From positions 1-64,000 of the forward strand of contig JAEKNQ010000038.1 in assembly GCA_016464825.1 (NCBI GenBank): a stretch of 64,000 nt of DNA, written 5' to 3'. Under the pieces are notes generated by a model, which worked only from the letters and a program-made list of their open reading frames with translations, ran no database searches and was not told the DNA's origin. A program made the translations under genes and the position numbers. This document shows, in pieces, positions 40,375 to 49,580 of this stretch (position 1 is its first letter; every line of letters starts with the position of its first letter). This DNA comes from Candidatus Dormiibacter inghamiae. Its GTDB lineage: Bacteria; Chloroflexota; Dormibacteria; Dormibacterales; Dormibacteraceae.

Positions 40375-42912
40375 GTGACCGGAGCCGAGATCCGTGCCCG
40401 CTTCCTTCGCTACTTCCAGAGCCGCGATCACCTGATCATCCAGAGCGCCTCTCTCGTCCCTGTAGACGACCCGACCACGCTCTTCAACTCGGCTGGGATG
40501 CAGCCGCTTCAACCCTATTACAGGGGCGTGCGGCAGCCTCCGCATGGCCGCTTGGTGAGCTGCCAGAAGTGCTTTCGGGTAGTGGATCTCGACGACGTGG
40601 GCCGCTCCGACAGGCACTGCACGTTCTTCGAGATGCTGGGCAACTTCGCCCCGACAGGCGACTACTTCAAGGAGAGGGCCATCCCTTGGGCGTGGGAATT
40701 TGCTGTCGATCAGCGCGTGGGATTGGGTCTGGACAGAGAGCGGATCCGCGTCACCACCCATCCCGAGGACCACGTGGCGCGCGAGATCTGGCGCCGGGAA
40801 ACCGATCTCCGAGCGGACTTCGTCTACAACAACCAGGAGAATTGGTGGGGCCAGGAGCTGGGGCCCTGCGGCTACGACTCGGAGCTCTGGTGGGACCGCG
40901 GCCCGGCGGTTGGCTGCGGCCGGGACGACTGCTATCCCGACCACTGTGAGCGATTCTTGGAGTTCTGGAACCTCGTCTTCCCGCAGTTCGACAAGCGGCC
41001 GGACGGCAGCTTGCCCGAACTGCCCAGCGGCGGCGCCATCGACACAGGCATGGGCCTGGATCGGATCAGCAGCATTCTGCAAGGCGTCGAGACGGTCTTC
41101 GAGACGGATCAGTTTGCTCTGATCCAAGACCACATCCGCCAGTCGTCCAGCGTCTCGGCCACGGTTTCGGAGCGAGTGGTGGCCGACCACCTGCGGGCGA
41201 TGACGTTTCTCATCAGCGACGGCGTGCTACCGGCCAAGGAGGGTCGCGGCTACGTGCTCCGCCGAGTGATCCGCCGCGCCGCGCTGCACGGCCGCCGGCT
41301 CGGTCTGCGAGACGGTCTGGCGGCCGGCGTGCCGTCGGTGCTGGAGACCTTTGGGGAGGCCTATCCGCTGCTGGCTCAGCGCCAGGCTGAGATCGAGCAA
41401 AGCATCCGAGCCGAGGAGGAGAGCTTCAACCGGACGCTGGAGCGTGGTATGGAACTCTTCGAGCGCCTTGTAGAGCAGCCCGGCTTGGAGCTGAGCGGGG
41501 AGGACGCATTCCGGCTCCACGACACCTTCGGCTTCCCCCGCGAGCTCACCCTCGAGCTCGCCCAGGAACGGGGCAGGACAGTCGATCTGGCCGGTTTCGG
41601 GGCCGCCATGACTGGTCAGCGCGAGCGGTCACGGCGCGCCCTGAGCCATGGTTGGAGCGGATTGCAGAGTCTCCCCGAGGCCGAGTTCACAGGCTACGGG
41701 CGCCTGGAGGAGAGTGGCCGGGTGCTGGCCCTGCGCCGGGCGGGCGAGGACGTGGTGGCGGTCAGGGAGGGCGAGGAGGTGGAGGTCTACTTGGACCGCA
41801 GCCCCTTCTACGCAGAGAGCGGCGGCCAGGTTGGTGACACTGGTCGCATCCAGGGTCCTGGCGGTGAGGTGCTGGTGGAAGACACCCGTCGACCCCGCGT
41901 CGGAGTCATAGCACACCTGGGTCAGGTGCTGGTCGGCCGACTCAGCACCGGCGATCAAGTGCGGGGGGTGGTGGACGCCGAGCGGCGGCGGCGCATCATG
42001 CGCCACCACTCAGCCACGCACCTGTTGAACCGCGCCTTGGAGGAGGCGCTCCAGCGGCCCAACTTGCAGCGAGGCTCCTGGGTGGGCCCCGACCACACCA
42101 CCTTCGATTTCCCGCTCGACCGGGCACTGAGCGCCGACGAGCTGGCCACGCTGGAACGGCGAATCAACGCCCAGGTCCGCGCCGCCCTGCCCATGACGGC
42201 CCGGGTGCTTCCATACGCCGAAGCTGTGGGGACCGGGGCCACCCACCTCTTCGATGAGAAGTACGGCGACCAGGTGCGCGTTGTCTGCTTTGGGGAGTGG
42301 AGCTGCGAATTCTGCGGCGGCACCCACTGCAGCAGCTCAGCGGAGGTGGGGATGGCGATAGTGACCGGCGAGGCCAGCGTGGGCCAGGGGCTGCGCCGCA
42401 TCGATCTCACCGTCGGCGAGTCAGCCGAAGAGCTTGTGCGGCTCAGGCTGAGCCAGCTGCAGCAGGCAGGCCGAGTCCTCGGCGTGGCCCCGGGTGACGT
42501 CGCGAACAAGGCCGAGCAGCTGCGCCGCGAGCAGCGCCGGTTGGAGCGGGAGATGGCTCGGCTGCGGGACGAGCTGCGAACCGTCAGCATCCGGGGCGCT
42601 GGCGCCAGTCGCCCCAGCCGGCGCCAAGCCCGGCTGCCGCTGGTCATGGAGCAGGTGAGCGCAGATGGGATGGAGGACCTGCGCGGTTGGGCTGATCGGT
42701 ATTTGGAGCAGTTGGGAGGCAGCGGCGTGGTGGTGGTCGCCGACGGCACCAGCTTCGTGATCAAGGTCTCCCGAGACCTGGCCCAGGAGAATCCGGCCAA
42801 CCAGCTCGCGCAGGTGCTGGGCCGAGGCGGCGGTCAGCCCCAGCTGGCCCAGGGCCGCCTGGCAGGGGACGTGGAAGAAGCCTTCGCGGTACTGGAGGCA
42901 CGCCTTCGATGA
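40375..42912 (+). CDS. alaS: Alanyl-tRNA synthetase
   Basis: 845 residues. The catalytic core has LFNSAGMQPLQPYY and RFLRYFQSRDH; the editing domain has HHSATHLLNRAL (about 543-554) and CEFCGGTHC (about 644-652) with the zinc ligands; the C-terminal DHHA1 part ends LGRGGGQPQLAQG. Complete and of usual length. GTG start, near-leaderless. The FtsA/PilM-like gene overlaps its stop (ATGA). Confidence 0.97.
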   Translation: MTGAEIRARFLRYFQSRDHLIIQSASLVPVDDPTTLFNSAGMQPLQPYYRGVRQPPHGRLVSCQKCFRVVDLDDVGRSDRHCTFFEMLGNFAPTGDYFKERAIPWAWEFAVDQRVGLGLDRERIRVTTHPEDHVAREIWRRETDLRADFVYNNQENWWGQELGPCGYDSELWWDRGPAVGCGRDDCYPDHCERFLEFWNLVFPQFDKRPDGSLPELPSGGAIDTGMGLDRISSILQGVETVFETDQFALIQDHIRQSSSVSATVSERVVADHLRAMTFLISDGVLPAKEGRGYVLRRVIRRAALHGRRLGLRDGLAAGVPSVLETFGEAYPLLAQRQAEIEQSIRAEEESFNRTLERGMELFERLVEQPGLELSGEDAFRLHDTFGFPRELTLELAQERGRTVDLAGFGAAMTGQRERSRRALSHGWSGLQSLPEAEFTGYGRLEESGRVLALRRAGEDVVAVREGEEVEVYLDRSPFYAESGGQVGDTGRIQGPGGEVLVEDTRRPRVGVIAHLGQVLVGRLSTGDQVRGVVDAERRRRIMRHHSATHLLNRALEEALQRPNLQRGSWVGPDHTTFDFPLDRALSADELATLERRINAQVRAALPMTARVLPYAEAVGTGATHLFDEKYGDQVRVVCFGEWSCEFCGGTHCSSSAEVGMAIVTGEASVGQGLRRIDLTVGESAEELVRLRLSQLQQAGRVLGVAPGDVANKAEQLRREQRRLEREMARLRDELRTVSIRGAGASRPSRRQARLPLVMEQVSADGMEDLRGWADRYLEQLGGSGVVVVADGTSFVIKVSRDLAQENPANQLAQVLGRGGGQPQLAQGRLAGDVEEAFAVLEARLR

Positions 42913-44168
42913 GCCCGCTCTTCCGCCAGAAGCACAAGCCTGACTACTACCAGCACTTCACGGTCCTGGACCTCGGCAGCGAGTTCGTCAAAGTCTTGAT
43001 CCTCACTCGGCAGGGATCCGACGCGATGGTTCTCGGCGTAGCTAAGGAGCCACAGGCCCCAGCCTCGATCGAGAACGGCGCAATTATCGAATTGGACAGA
43101 GTCATCGAAGCTTCCAACCGCGCCCTGGAGACAGCCGAGGACATGGCGGGCGTAATTCCGGGGCTGGCGACCGTCGGCCTGGCCGGAGAGCTGGTCAAAG
43201 GCTTTTCTTCGTCAGTCGCCTATCCCCGAGAGAGGCCTGATTCACGAGTGAAGGAATCCGAGCTTCGAAACATGCTGCAGCTCGTCCAGCGGCGGGCGCT
43301 GCACGAAGCCGAGCATCTGCTCGAGCTGGAGCGGGCTTACGGCAACCTGGAGGCCAGGCTGATTCAATCCAACATCACAAGGGTGCGGATAGACGGCTAC
43401 CCGGTGGCCAATCCGATCGGCTACGAGGGCCGGCACATGGACCTGACTGTCTTCAATACCTTTGCTCCGTTAATGCAGGTCGGAGCCGTGGAAACTGTCG
43501 CCCGGGACCTGGACCTGGATCTGGTCAGCATGGTCTCCCAGCCCTATGCGGTCGCCCGGGCCTGCGCCGGCGACGACGCCTGGGAGGAGGGCGGCATCTT
43601 CATCGACATGGGTGGCGCGACCACCAACGTGGCGCTGCTGCGCGAGGGTACTGTCGAGGGCACGCGCATGTTCAATCTCGGCGGTCAGGCGCTCACCCGC
43701 CGAATTGCAGGCGAGTTCGGTCTCTCCTTCCAGGATGCGGAGGCGCGCAAGCTCAGACATTCAGAGGGGGTTCTGAGCCCGGCTGAACGGCAGCGGATCT
43801 CGGGGCTCTTGACAGGCGACGTGGAGGTCATGCTCCAGGGCCTCCACCTGAGCCTGGTGGAGATGGCCCGGGATGAGCTTCTACCCGCCAACCTCTACAT
43901 CAGCGGGGGGGCCAGCCTGCTGCCGGAGATGGGGCGGGAGCTGGTGAAGCCTGCCTGGCGGGAGGGTCTGAGCTTTGTCCGGGAACCCGACGTGCGGCGG
44001 CTGGGGCCGGCGGACGTGCGCAACGTGACCGACGCCACAGGTCTGCTGCAGAGCCCGCAGGACGTCACGCCCCTGTCGCTCGCCAACCACTTCCTTCATC
44101 AGGGGTCGGAGCAGGACGAGCTGATGAACTCGGTCATGGAGGGCGTGGTGAAGGGCCTTCGGCTTTAG
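42909..44168 (+). CDS. FtsA/PilM-like actin-fold ATPase
   Basis: 419 residues of the ASKHA fold with an SHS2-type insert. Phosphate-1 is TVLDLGSEFVKVLIL (about 18-32), phosphate-2 IFIDMGGATTNVALLREG (about 233-250), and the adenosine motif NLYISGGASLLPEMG (about 326-340). It resembles cell-division FtsA and type IV pilus PilM proteins but has no adjacent ftsZ or pilNOQ. The next gene is a one-pass membrane protein with a large extracellular domain; I infer a cytoplasmic ATPase/membrane partner pair. Overlaps alaS by ATGA. Confidence 0.75.
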   Translation: MSPLFRQKHKPDYYQHFTVLDLGSEFVKVLILTRQGSDAMVLGVAKEPQAPASIENGAIIELDRVIEASNRALETAEDMAGVIPGLATVGLAGELVKGFSSSVAYPRERPDSRVKESELRNMLQLVQRRALHEAEHLLELERAYGNLEARLIQSNITRVRIDGYPVANPIGYEGRHMDLTVFNTFAPLMQVGAVETVARDLDLDLVSMVSQPYAVARACAGDDAWEEGGIFIDMGGATTNVALLREGTVEGTRMFNLGGQALTRRIAGEFGLSFQDAEARKLRHSEGVLSPAERQRISGLLTGDVEVMLQGLHLSLVEMARDELLPANLYISGGASLLPEMGRELVKPAWREGLSFVREPDVRRLGPADVRNVTDATGLLQSPQDVTPLSLANHFLHQGSEQDELMNSVMEGVVKGLRL

Positions 44169-44289
44169 GCTGCCGGCTTATTTCACCTCCCCCTCCAGAC
44201 TCAGCAGGAGCGGCGGAGGACGCGTGGTAGCCTCTAGGCGGACTTGAGGTTTTCACAGCGGCCCCGGGCCGCCGGAAGCCGGGAGTAGG

Positions 44290-45885
44290 GTGATGGGACT
44301 CGAACCGATCTTCGTCGATGGCGAAGAGGAACTCCCGACAGTGATCGAGCGACTGAAGCAGGTGGGGAGCCAAGAGGTGCCACTGGTCCTGTCCGATCAT
44401 TCCCGGGTGGGTCGGAGCAGGTTCTCTTTTCAGCTTCTGCGCAGATACTCCCGCCAGACGGGCAAGCGGCTGAGCTTTGTCTCGCCTGATCCGGCCGTAC
44501 AGCAGATGGCGCAGGAGGCAGGTTTCCGCTCGGCAGGTTCGCTGGACAGTCTCGATTCGGGAGCGGTCCCGCAGCCGGCGGCGCCGCCTGCGCACCAGGC
44601 CGCCGTGCCACCGCCAGAGCCAGCGTTCCTCGACCCCGCCGCTTTTGCGGCTGTTGCTGCGAGCCCCACTCCAGCTGTGCTTCCGCAGTCCAGCGGTGCG
44701 GCGGTTGGTCCACGGATCCGGGCGGCGCCACCGGTGTCCGCTGGCCGCAGCCAGCCGCAGCCCTCCCGGGCGATTCTCTACGGTGGGGTGGCACTAGTTC
44801 TGGCGGTTGTTCTCGTCGGTCTCCTGGTTTTCGTGCCCTCGGCCAAGGTCACGCTGGTGGCGCAGGCGCAGCCTTTCTCGGCCGACTTGACTGTCACGGC
44901 GGCTCCCAGCGGCGCTCCGATCCGCGTGCGGACCGCCACCTCCGGCAAGAAGGCCACTCAGAGCTTCAAGGCGACAGCTGTGAAGACGACACCCGGCCAG
45001 CCAGCTACCGGCGGCATCGCCTTCGATGGAAGCGGCTGCAACCAATCAGAAGGGAGCGAGATACGGGTGCCCAACGGAACCCGGCTGCGCTCCTCCACCG
45101 GCGTCCAATTCGCGACCAACGGCGGCGACTTGACAATCCGGCCCGACGCCGGAGCCGCTACCACTATCGTGGCCACCTCGCCAGGTCAGAACGGCAACCT
45201 TCCGGCCGACACTGTGTTCGCGTTCGAGAACGCCGGCAACACGGGCGGCTGCCTGGTGGCGCGTGGCGGTCCCACCAGCGGCGGTCAGGACGAGGTGAAG
45301 AAGACAGTCGTAGGGCAGCCGGACGTCGACAACGCACGTAGCCAGCTCAACGCCCAGCTCCAGACCCAGCTCAGCAATGACCTCCGCGCCGGCGTGCAAA
45401 AGGGAGAGAAGATCAACGATGAAATCCAGTTCAGGGATGCTCAGCTGAGCACCGACCACAAGGTGGGGGATGAGGTGCGCAGCTTCAATGCGACAATGGA
45501 TCTGCAGGCTGAGGGGGATTACTACCGGCCGGACGAGGTGACGGCGGCGTTTGTCGGCATGCTGGCCCAGAAGGTGCCCGCCGGTCGCCAACTCGCCGGT
45601 CAGTCCACCGCCAGCTACCAGCCCACAGCGACCGCCGGCGGCCAGCTGACCTTCAACGGAAAGGCGTCAGGCTTCTCCGCACCGAAGATCGATCGCAGCG
45701 CGGTGAGCGCGCTCGTGACAGGCAAGTCAGTGGCGCAGGCCCAGCAGAACCTGAAGCACCTGCCAATCCAGTCAGTGGTCATCGAACAGCATCCTTTCCG
45801 GCTGCCGTTCATGCCGCTCTCTTCTTCCCGGATCGAGGTGGAGTACGACGTGACTGTAGCGCCGGCCGGCCAGACGCCGAAGTGA
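44290..45885 (+). CDS. Membrane-anchored protein with Rossmann-like N-terminus and baseplate J-like ectodomain
   Basis: 531 residues. About 1-90 form a cytosolic alpha/beta domain (VPLVLSDHSRVGRSRFSFQ, then KRLSFVSPDPAVQQMAQEAGF). A Pro/Ala-rich linker (95-155) leads to one membrane segment (about 160-180, VALVLAVVLVGLLVFVP), then a beta-rich external part with repeated Gly/Thr modules. Similar proteins are often named baseplate J-like in Chloroflexota and candidate-phyla genomes; function is unknown. It starts GTG/ATG at 44290/44293, 121 bp after the FtsA/PilM-like gene, and overlaps ruvX by ATGA. Confidence 0.65.
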   Translation: MMGLEPIFVDGEEELPTVIERLKQVGSQEVPLVLSDHSRVGRSRFSFQLLRRYSRQTGKRLSFVSPDPAVQQMAQEAGFRSAGSLDSLDSGAVPQPAAPPAHQAAVPPPEPAFLDPAAFAAVAASPTPAVLPQSSGAAVGPRIRAAPPVSAGRSQPQPSRAILYGGVALVLAVVLVGLLVFVPSAKVTLVAQAQPFSADLTVTAAPSGAPIRVRTATSGKKATQSFKATAVKTTPGQPATGGIAFDGSGCNQSEGSEIRVPNGTRLRSSTGVQFATNGGDLTIRPDAGAATTIVATSPGQNGNLPADTVFAFENAGNTGGCLVARGGPTSGGQDEVKKTVVGQPDVDNARSQLNAQLQTQLSNDLRAGVQKGEKINDEIQFRDAQLSTDHKVGDEVRSFNATMDLQAEGDYYRPDEVTAAFVGMLAQKVPAGRQLAGQSTASYQPTATAGGQLTFNGKASGFSAPKIDRSAVSALVTGKSVAQAQQNLKHLPIQSVVIEQHPFRLPFMPLSSSRIEVEYDVTVAPAGQTPK

Positions 45886-46316
45886 TGGCTCTGGCAGGCC
45901 GCGTCCTAGCCATCGATCCTGGTAGCAAGCGAGTCGGCGTTGCGCTGAGCGACCCGGGCGGTGTGCTGGCTACGCCGCTGCTGACTCTTCCCGCCGAACC
46001 CGCCGCCACACTTGTCGACCGACTGCTGGCAGTGGCCGCCAGCCACCAGGCGGTTGAGCTGGTAGTGGGCCTGCCGCGCCGGCTCGACGGCAGCTCAGGA
46101 CCCGCGGCTCACACGGCGAGCCGGCTGGCCGCTGACCTTCGGGCGCAGAGCGGGCTGCCGGTCAAGCTGGTGGACGAGAGGCTGACCAGCGTCATCGCTG
46201 AGCGGGCTCTGCTGGCAAACGGACGCAAACGCGATCGTCGCAAGGACCTCTCCGATCGGGTGGCGGCCGCCGTGATCCTGCAGGGACACCTCGACTCCAG
46301 GCGAAGGCAGGAGTGA
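45882..46316 (+). CDS. ruvX: Holliday junction resolvase RuvX (YqgF)
   Basis: 144 residues of the RNase H-like fold. Key segments: LAIDPGSKRVGVALSDPGG (about 9-27) with the catalytic Asp, VVGLPRRLDGSSGP and LVDERLTSVIAE. Acts on 16S rRNA maturation and/or recombination junctions. ATGA overlap upstream, GTGA overlap with the DUF1292 gene; the ruvX-DUF1292-mltG order is conserved in many Gram-positives. Confidence 0.94.
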   Translation: MMALAGRVLAIDPGSKRVGVALSDPGGVLATPLLTLPAEPAATLVDRLLAVAASHQAVELVVGLPRRLDGSSGPAAHTASRLAADLRAQSGLPVKLVDERLTSVIAERALLANGRKRDRRKDLSDRVAAAVILQGHLDSRRRQE

Positions 46317-46558
46317 CCCAGCCCGACCAGGAACAGCCAGTGGTGCTGATCGATGAGGCGGGGAGGCAGCGCTCCTTCAGGGTCCACGACGCATTTGACC
46401 TGGAGGGCCGCTCGTACTACCTGGTGGAAGCCGCCGATGATCCTGAGCAGGTCATGTTTCTGAAGGAGACCGACGGCACCCTTGAGACGGTCGATCCAGA
46501 TGAGCTCCAGAGCCTACTGGCGTTCCTCGAAAAGGATGACTCCCAGGACAGCGAATGA
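46313..46558 (+). CDS. DUF1292 (YrzB-like) protein
   Basis: 81 acidic residues with VVLIDEAGRQRSFRVHDAF and YYLVEAADD, the DUF1292 pattern. No known function. It lies between ruvX and mltG with NTGA overlaps on both sides, exactly where this family is usually encoded. GTG start. Confidence 0.85.
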   Translation: MTQPDQEQPVVLIDEAGRQRSFRVHDAFDLEGRSYYLVEAADDPEQVMFLKETDGTLETVDPDELQSLLAFLEKDDSQDSE

Positions 46559-47586
46559 AGAAGCTGCTGGTGGTGCTGGTACTGCTGGTCGCCGTGGGGT
46601 ACGCCGGCAGCCAGGGGTATGGCTGGTATCAGAGCCAGATCAACGACCCGGTCGGAGGCGACACCAGGCCTGTCGCTGTGCACATTGACAGCGGCGAGAC
46701 TCCGGACGCCATCGCCGCCGACCTAGTCGCCAAGGGCTTGGTGCGCAATCGAGAAGTGTTCCTCGTCTACCTTCGTTCGCGGGGCAATGGTGCCAACATT
46801 CAGGCTGGCGACTTCCAGCTGAGCCGGAGCATGTCGATGGCAGCCATCGTCGACCATCTCACGTCCGGGACCAACACCCTCCAGATCAGACTGGCCGAGG
46901 GGCTGACGCTGGCCAAGATGGCGGAGGCGGTCCAGGTTTCCGGCCTGGCCAGCGGGCAGCAGTACACCGCCGCAGCTCAGCTTGCCGGCCACCAGGAGAG
47001 CTTCCTGCTGGGCCGACCCCAGGGGGCCCCGCCGACGCTGGAGGGCTTCCTCTTTCCCGACACCTACCAACTTCCCCCGAGCGCTGGGGCGAGGGGCTTG
47101 GTTCAGCTTCAGCTCGACCGCTTCGGACGCATCGTGGGCGCGGGCCTGAGCCACGAGATCCAGGCGCCCGCCGCCGGTCGTCCTCTGCTGAGCCTCTACC
47201 AACTGGTCAGCGCCGCCTCCATAGTCGAGCGCGAGGTGAACCGCGACCCGGATCGGCGGATAGTCTGCGGCATCATCTTTAACCGGCTGCAGCAGGGGAT
47301 GCCACTCCAGATCGACGCCACTGTGCTCTACGGCTTGGGCCGCTTTGGCGGGCAGCTCACGCAGGCTGACTTGGGCCAGGACACGCCCTACAACACCTAC
47401 CTGCACCAGGGCCTGCCGCCAGGACCGATCGCCAACCCGGGTGAGGCTGCGCTCAAGGCCTGCGTCGAACCGCAGCCGTCCACCTACCTGTTCTATTTCT
47501 CCGATCCCAGTGGAGCCACTCACTACGCCACGACCGGCGACGAATTCGAGCGTCTGAAGCGGCAGTTCGGCGTCGCCGGCGGCTAG
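46555..47586 (+). CDS. mltG: Endolytic murein transglycosylase MltG
   Basis: 343 residues: an N-terminal membrane anchor (about 1-20), a LysM-like subdomain (VAVHIDSGETPDAIAADLV, about 41-59) and the catalytic YceG domain with ASIVEREV (about 221-228), whose Glu is catalytic, and the C-terminal LPPGPIANPGEAALKA. It cleaves nascent glycan strands and sets their length. ATGA overlap with the DUF1292 gene. aroE follows 16 bp later. Confidence 0.95.
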   Translation: MKKLLVVLVLLVAVGYAGSQGYGWYQSQINDPVGGDTRPVAVHIDSGETPDAIAADLVAKGLVRNREVFLVYLRSRGNGANIQAGDFQLSRSMSMAAIVDHLTSGTNTLQIRLAEGLTLAKMAEAVQVSGLASGQQYTAAAQLAGHQESFLLGRPQGAPPTLEGFLFPDTYQLPPSAGARGLVQLQLDRFGRIVGAGLSHEIQAPAAGRPLLSLYQLVSAASIVEREVNRDPDRRIVCGIIFNRLQQGMPLQIDATVLYGLGRFGGQLTQADLGQDTPYNTYLHQGLPPGPIANPGEAALKACVEPQPSTYLFYFSDPSGATHYATTGDEFERLKRQFGVAGG

Positions 47587-47602
47587 GACTGGCGCCCCCG
47601 GG

Positions 47603-48424
47603 ATGGCTACCGGAATAGTGGCCTTGCTCGGGCAGGGCATCGCCTACTCCGCGAGCCTGGCGCTGCAGTCGGCGGCGTTTGCGGCCGCCGACCTTGATTG
47701 GCGCTACGAGCTGGTGGACGTGCCGCCCTCTGAGCTTGCAGCTGCTGTCGAACACCTCCGCCAGGATCCCTACCGGGGCGCCAACGTCACCATTCCGCAC
47801 AAGGTGGCTGTGTTGCCGATGCTGAACGCACTGGAGGCGGATGCCCGAAGAGCTGGTGCCGTCAACACGATCCGCCGCGAGGGTGGCCGGCTGATCGGCT
47901 CCAACACCGACGTCACGGGACTCAGGGCCGCGCTGGGGGCGGCCGGCGTGGAGGCAACCGGCGCCGCAGCCGTGGTCCTGGGCGCCGGTGGGGCAGCGCG
48001 AGCCTGTGGCCTGGCCCTGAGTGGAGCGGGCGTGACCTTCGTCGCGCGGGAGCCCTCACGCGCCGTCGGACTGCCGGGGACCGTGCTGAGTTGGGGCGAC
48101 CCCACCTGGCAGGCGCTGGCGCGGCGGGCGGACGTGCTGATCAACGCCACGCCGCTGGGCCGCCAGGGAGAGATGCCCATCCGACCCGGCGGTCTGCCTC
48201 TTTCGGGAGCGGTGATCGACCTTGTCTACGTGGCGGGTGGCACGCCGCTGGTCCGCAGTTCGCGCCGACTTGGCTTGCGCTGCGTCGACGGCTGGAGCAT
48301 CCTGCTGGCCCAGGGCGCGGCTGCCTTTCAGGCCTGGACCGGCCGGGAGGCTCCACTCTCCGCGATGCGGGCGGCTCTGCCACCAGGCGCGATCGCGGCC
48401 GCGGGCGAGCTTGATTTGCAGTGA
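47603..48424 (+). CDS. aroE: Shikimate dehydrogenase
   Basis: 273 residues, NADPH-dependent reduction of 3-dehydroshikimate. Present: NVTIPHKVAV (about 62-71) with the catalytic Lys, NTDVTGLRAAL (about 99-109) with the catalytic Asp, and the dinucleotide loop GAGGAARA. The usual SLSPxxHN shikimate-binding motif is replaced by SASLALQS (about 14-21), an unusual change. It lies upstream of aroK-aroB-aroQ, separated by two membrane-protein genes. Confidence 0.9.
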   Translation: MATGIVALLGQGIAYSASLALQSAAFAAADLDWRYELVDVPPSELAAAVEHLRQDPYRGANVTIPHKVAVLPMLNALEADARRAGAVNTIRREGGRLIGSNTDVTGLRAALGAAGVEATGAAAVVLGAGGAARACGLALSGAGVTFVAREPSRAVGLPGTVLSWGDPTWQALARRADVLINATPLGRQGEMPIRPGGLPLSGAVIDLVYVAGGTPLVRSSRRLGLRCVDGWSILLAQGAAAFQAWTGREAPLSAMRAALPPGAIAAAGELDLQ

Positions 48425-49077
48425 GCGTCCCGAGTACCCTGCTGGTCCCGCTCGTCGCCGGTCTAGGCGCCTTGGCGGGAGCCGGACTGACGATCGTTTC
48501 CGCCCACCTTGCCGCCGGCCAAGGCTTGGTCGCGCGAGCTCCGCATTGGGAGCGGATCGCCACGCCGCTGCTCTCAGCACTGTTTCTCGCCTCGCTGGCC
48601 TGGCGTTTGGGTACCGGCTGGTCGCTGGTGAGCCGGAGCCTTTGGGCCCTGATCCTGATTCAGATAGTCGTCTTCGATCTTCGTCACGGGCTCATCTTGG
48701 ATCGAGTGCTGCTGCCGGCAGGCCTGCTGGCGGCCCTCCTGAGCTGGCTGACGCCGGGCCTCAGCTGGCGTGAGTCGCTACTCACCGGCGCGCTCACAGG
48801 TCTAGCCTTTCTCGCCGTAGCCAGAGCCGGCCAGGCTCTTTTCAAGGCGGAGGCGCTGGGTCTGGGTGACGTCAAGCTCAGCGCCTTCATGGGGCTCTGC
48901 CTCGGTTTCCCGGGGGTGGTCTGGGCGGTGATCGCCGGGGTGCTGGCCGGGGGCGTGGCCGCCGCCGTGCTGTTGGTCACGGGCCTGGCGGGGCGCCACG
49001 ATCACTTCGCCTACGGACCGTTTCTGGCCGGTGGCTCTTTACTTGCCCTGTTCCTGCTGCCCCCGGGGCGGACCTAG
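48421..49077 (+). CDS. A24-family prepilin peptidase
   Basis: 218 residues and about seven membrane segments. The two catalytic Asp are in VFDLRHGLI (about 80-88) and GLGDVKLSAF (about 144-153); the late AYGPFLAGG is also family-typical. It lacks the N-terminal cysteine-rich methylase domain of PilD, so it is a peptidase-only form. No pilin gene is adjacent. It starts GTGA over the aroE stop. Confidence 0.88.
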   Translation: MSVPSTLLVPLVAGLGALAGAGLTIVSAHLAAGQGLVARAPHWERIATPLLSALFLASLAWRLGTGWSLVSRSLWALILIQIVVFDLRHGLILDRVLLPAGLLAALLSWLTPGLSWRESLLTGALTGLAFLAVARAGQALFKAEALGLGDVKLSAFMGLCLGFPGVVWAVIAGVLAGGVAAAVLLVTGLAGRHDHFAYGPFLAGGSLLALFLLPPGRT

Positions 49078-49080
49078 AAT
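49075..49080 (+). promoter_or_regulatory. -10 box TAGAAT for leaderless PH-domain gene
   Basis: TAGAAT spans the stop codon of the peptidase gene and ends 8 nt before the ATG at 49089. It implies an internal promoter for the PH-aroK-aroB-aroQ run. Confidence 0.45.
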
Positions 49081-49088
49081 CCTCGACG

Positions 49089-49580
49089 ATGCCGCGCCAA
49101 CTGCTCGAAGGTGAGGATCTGGTCCTGCGGCTGCACAGGCACTGGATTCTGCTCGGCCGCTGGCTGGGACTTCCGCTGATGTTGCTGGCGCTTTTCTGCC
49201 TCGCCCTCTATGTGGCCGGGGATCGTATGCCAGGTGATTTGAAGCTGTTCCTGCTCCTGCTGGCCCTGGCGGCCCTCGGCCTGTGGACGATAGTCGCCTG
49301 GCTGCGCTGGACGGCAGTGAGCCTAACTCTGACCGATCAGCGCGTGATCTTGGAGAGCGGGGTGATCGGCCGCGCGAGCAAGGTCATCGCCTTGGACCGC
49401 GTCCAGGACGTCGCCACCCGCCAGTCTCCCTGGGGCCGGCTCTTCGGCTACGGGACTGTGCAGATCGACGCTATGGGCGCCAGTGGCACGGAGCTCGTGC
49501 CCTATGTGCCGGGCCCCGAGCGCCTGCGGGATGAGGTCTTCGTGCAGTCGGGCGCGAGCCGGCGCGCGGGCCGGACCTGA
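49089..49580 (+). CDS. PH-domain membrane protein (YdbS/YdbT type)
   Basis: 163 residues with two membrane segments (about 25-44 and 50-72) followed by the bacterial PH (bPH2) fold, with LTDQRVILESGVIGRASKVIALDRVQDV split across about 82-110. Such proteins sit in the inner membrane; their role is unclear. ATG start. The stop codon TGA overlaps the probable CTG start of aroK. Confidence 0.82.
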   Translation: MPRQLLEGEDLVLRLHRHWILLGRWLGLPLMLLALFCLALYVAGDRMPGDLKLFLLLLALAALGLWTIVAWLRWTAVSLTLTDQRVILESGVIGRASKVIALDRVQDVATRQSPWGRLFGYGTVQIDAMGASGTELVPYVPGPERLRDEVFVQSGASRRAGRT

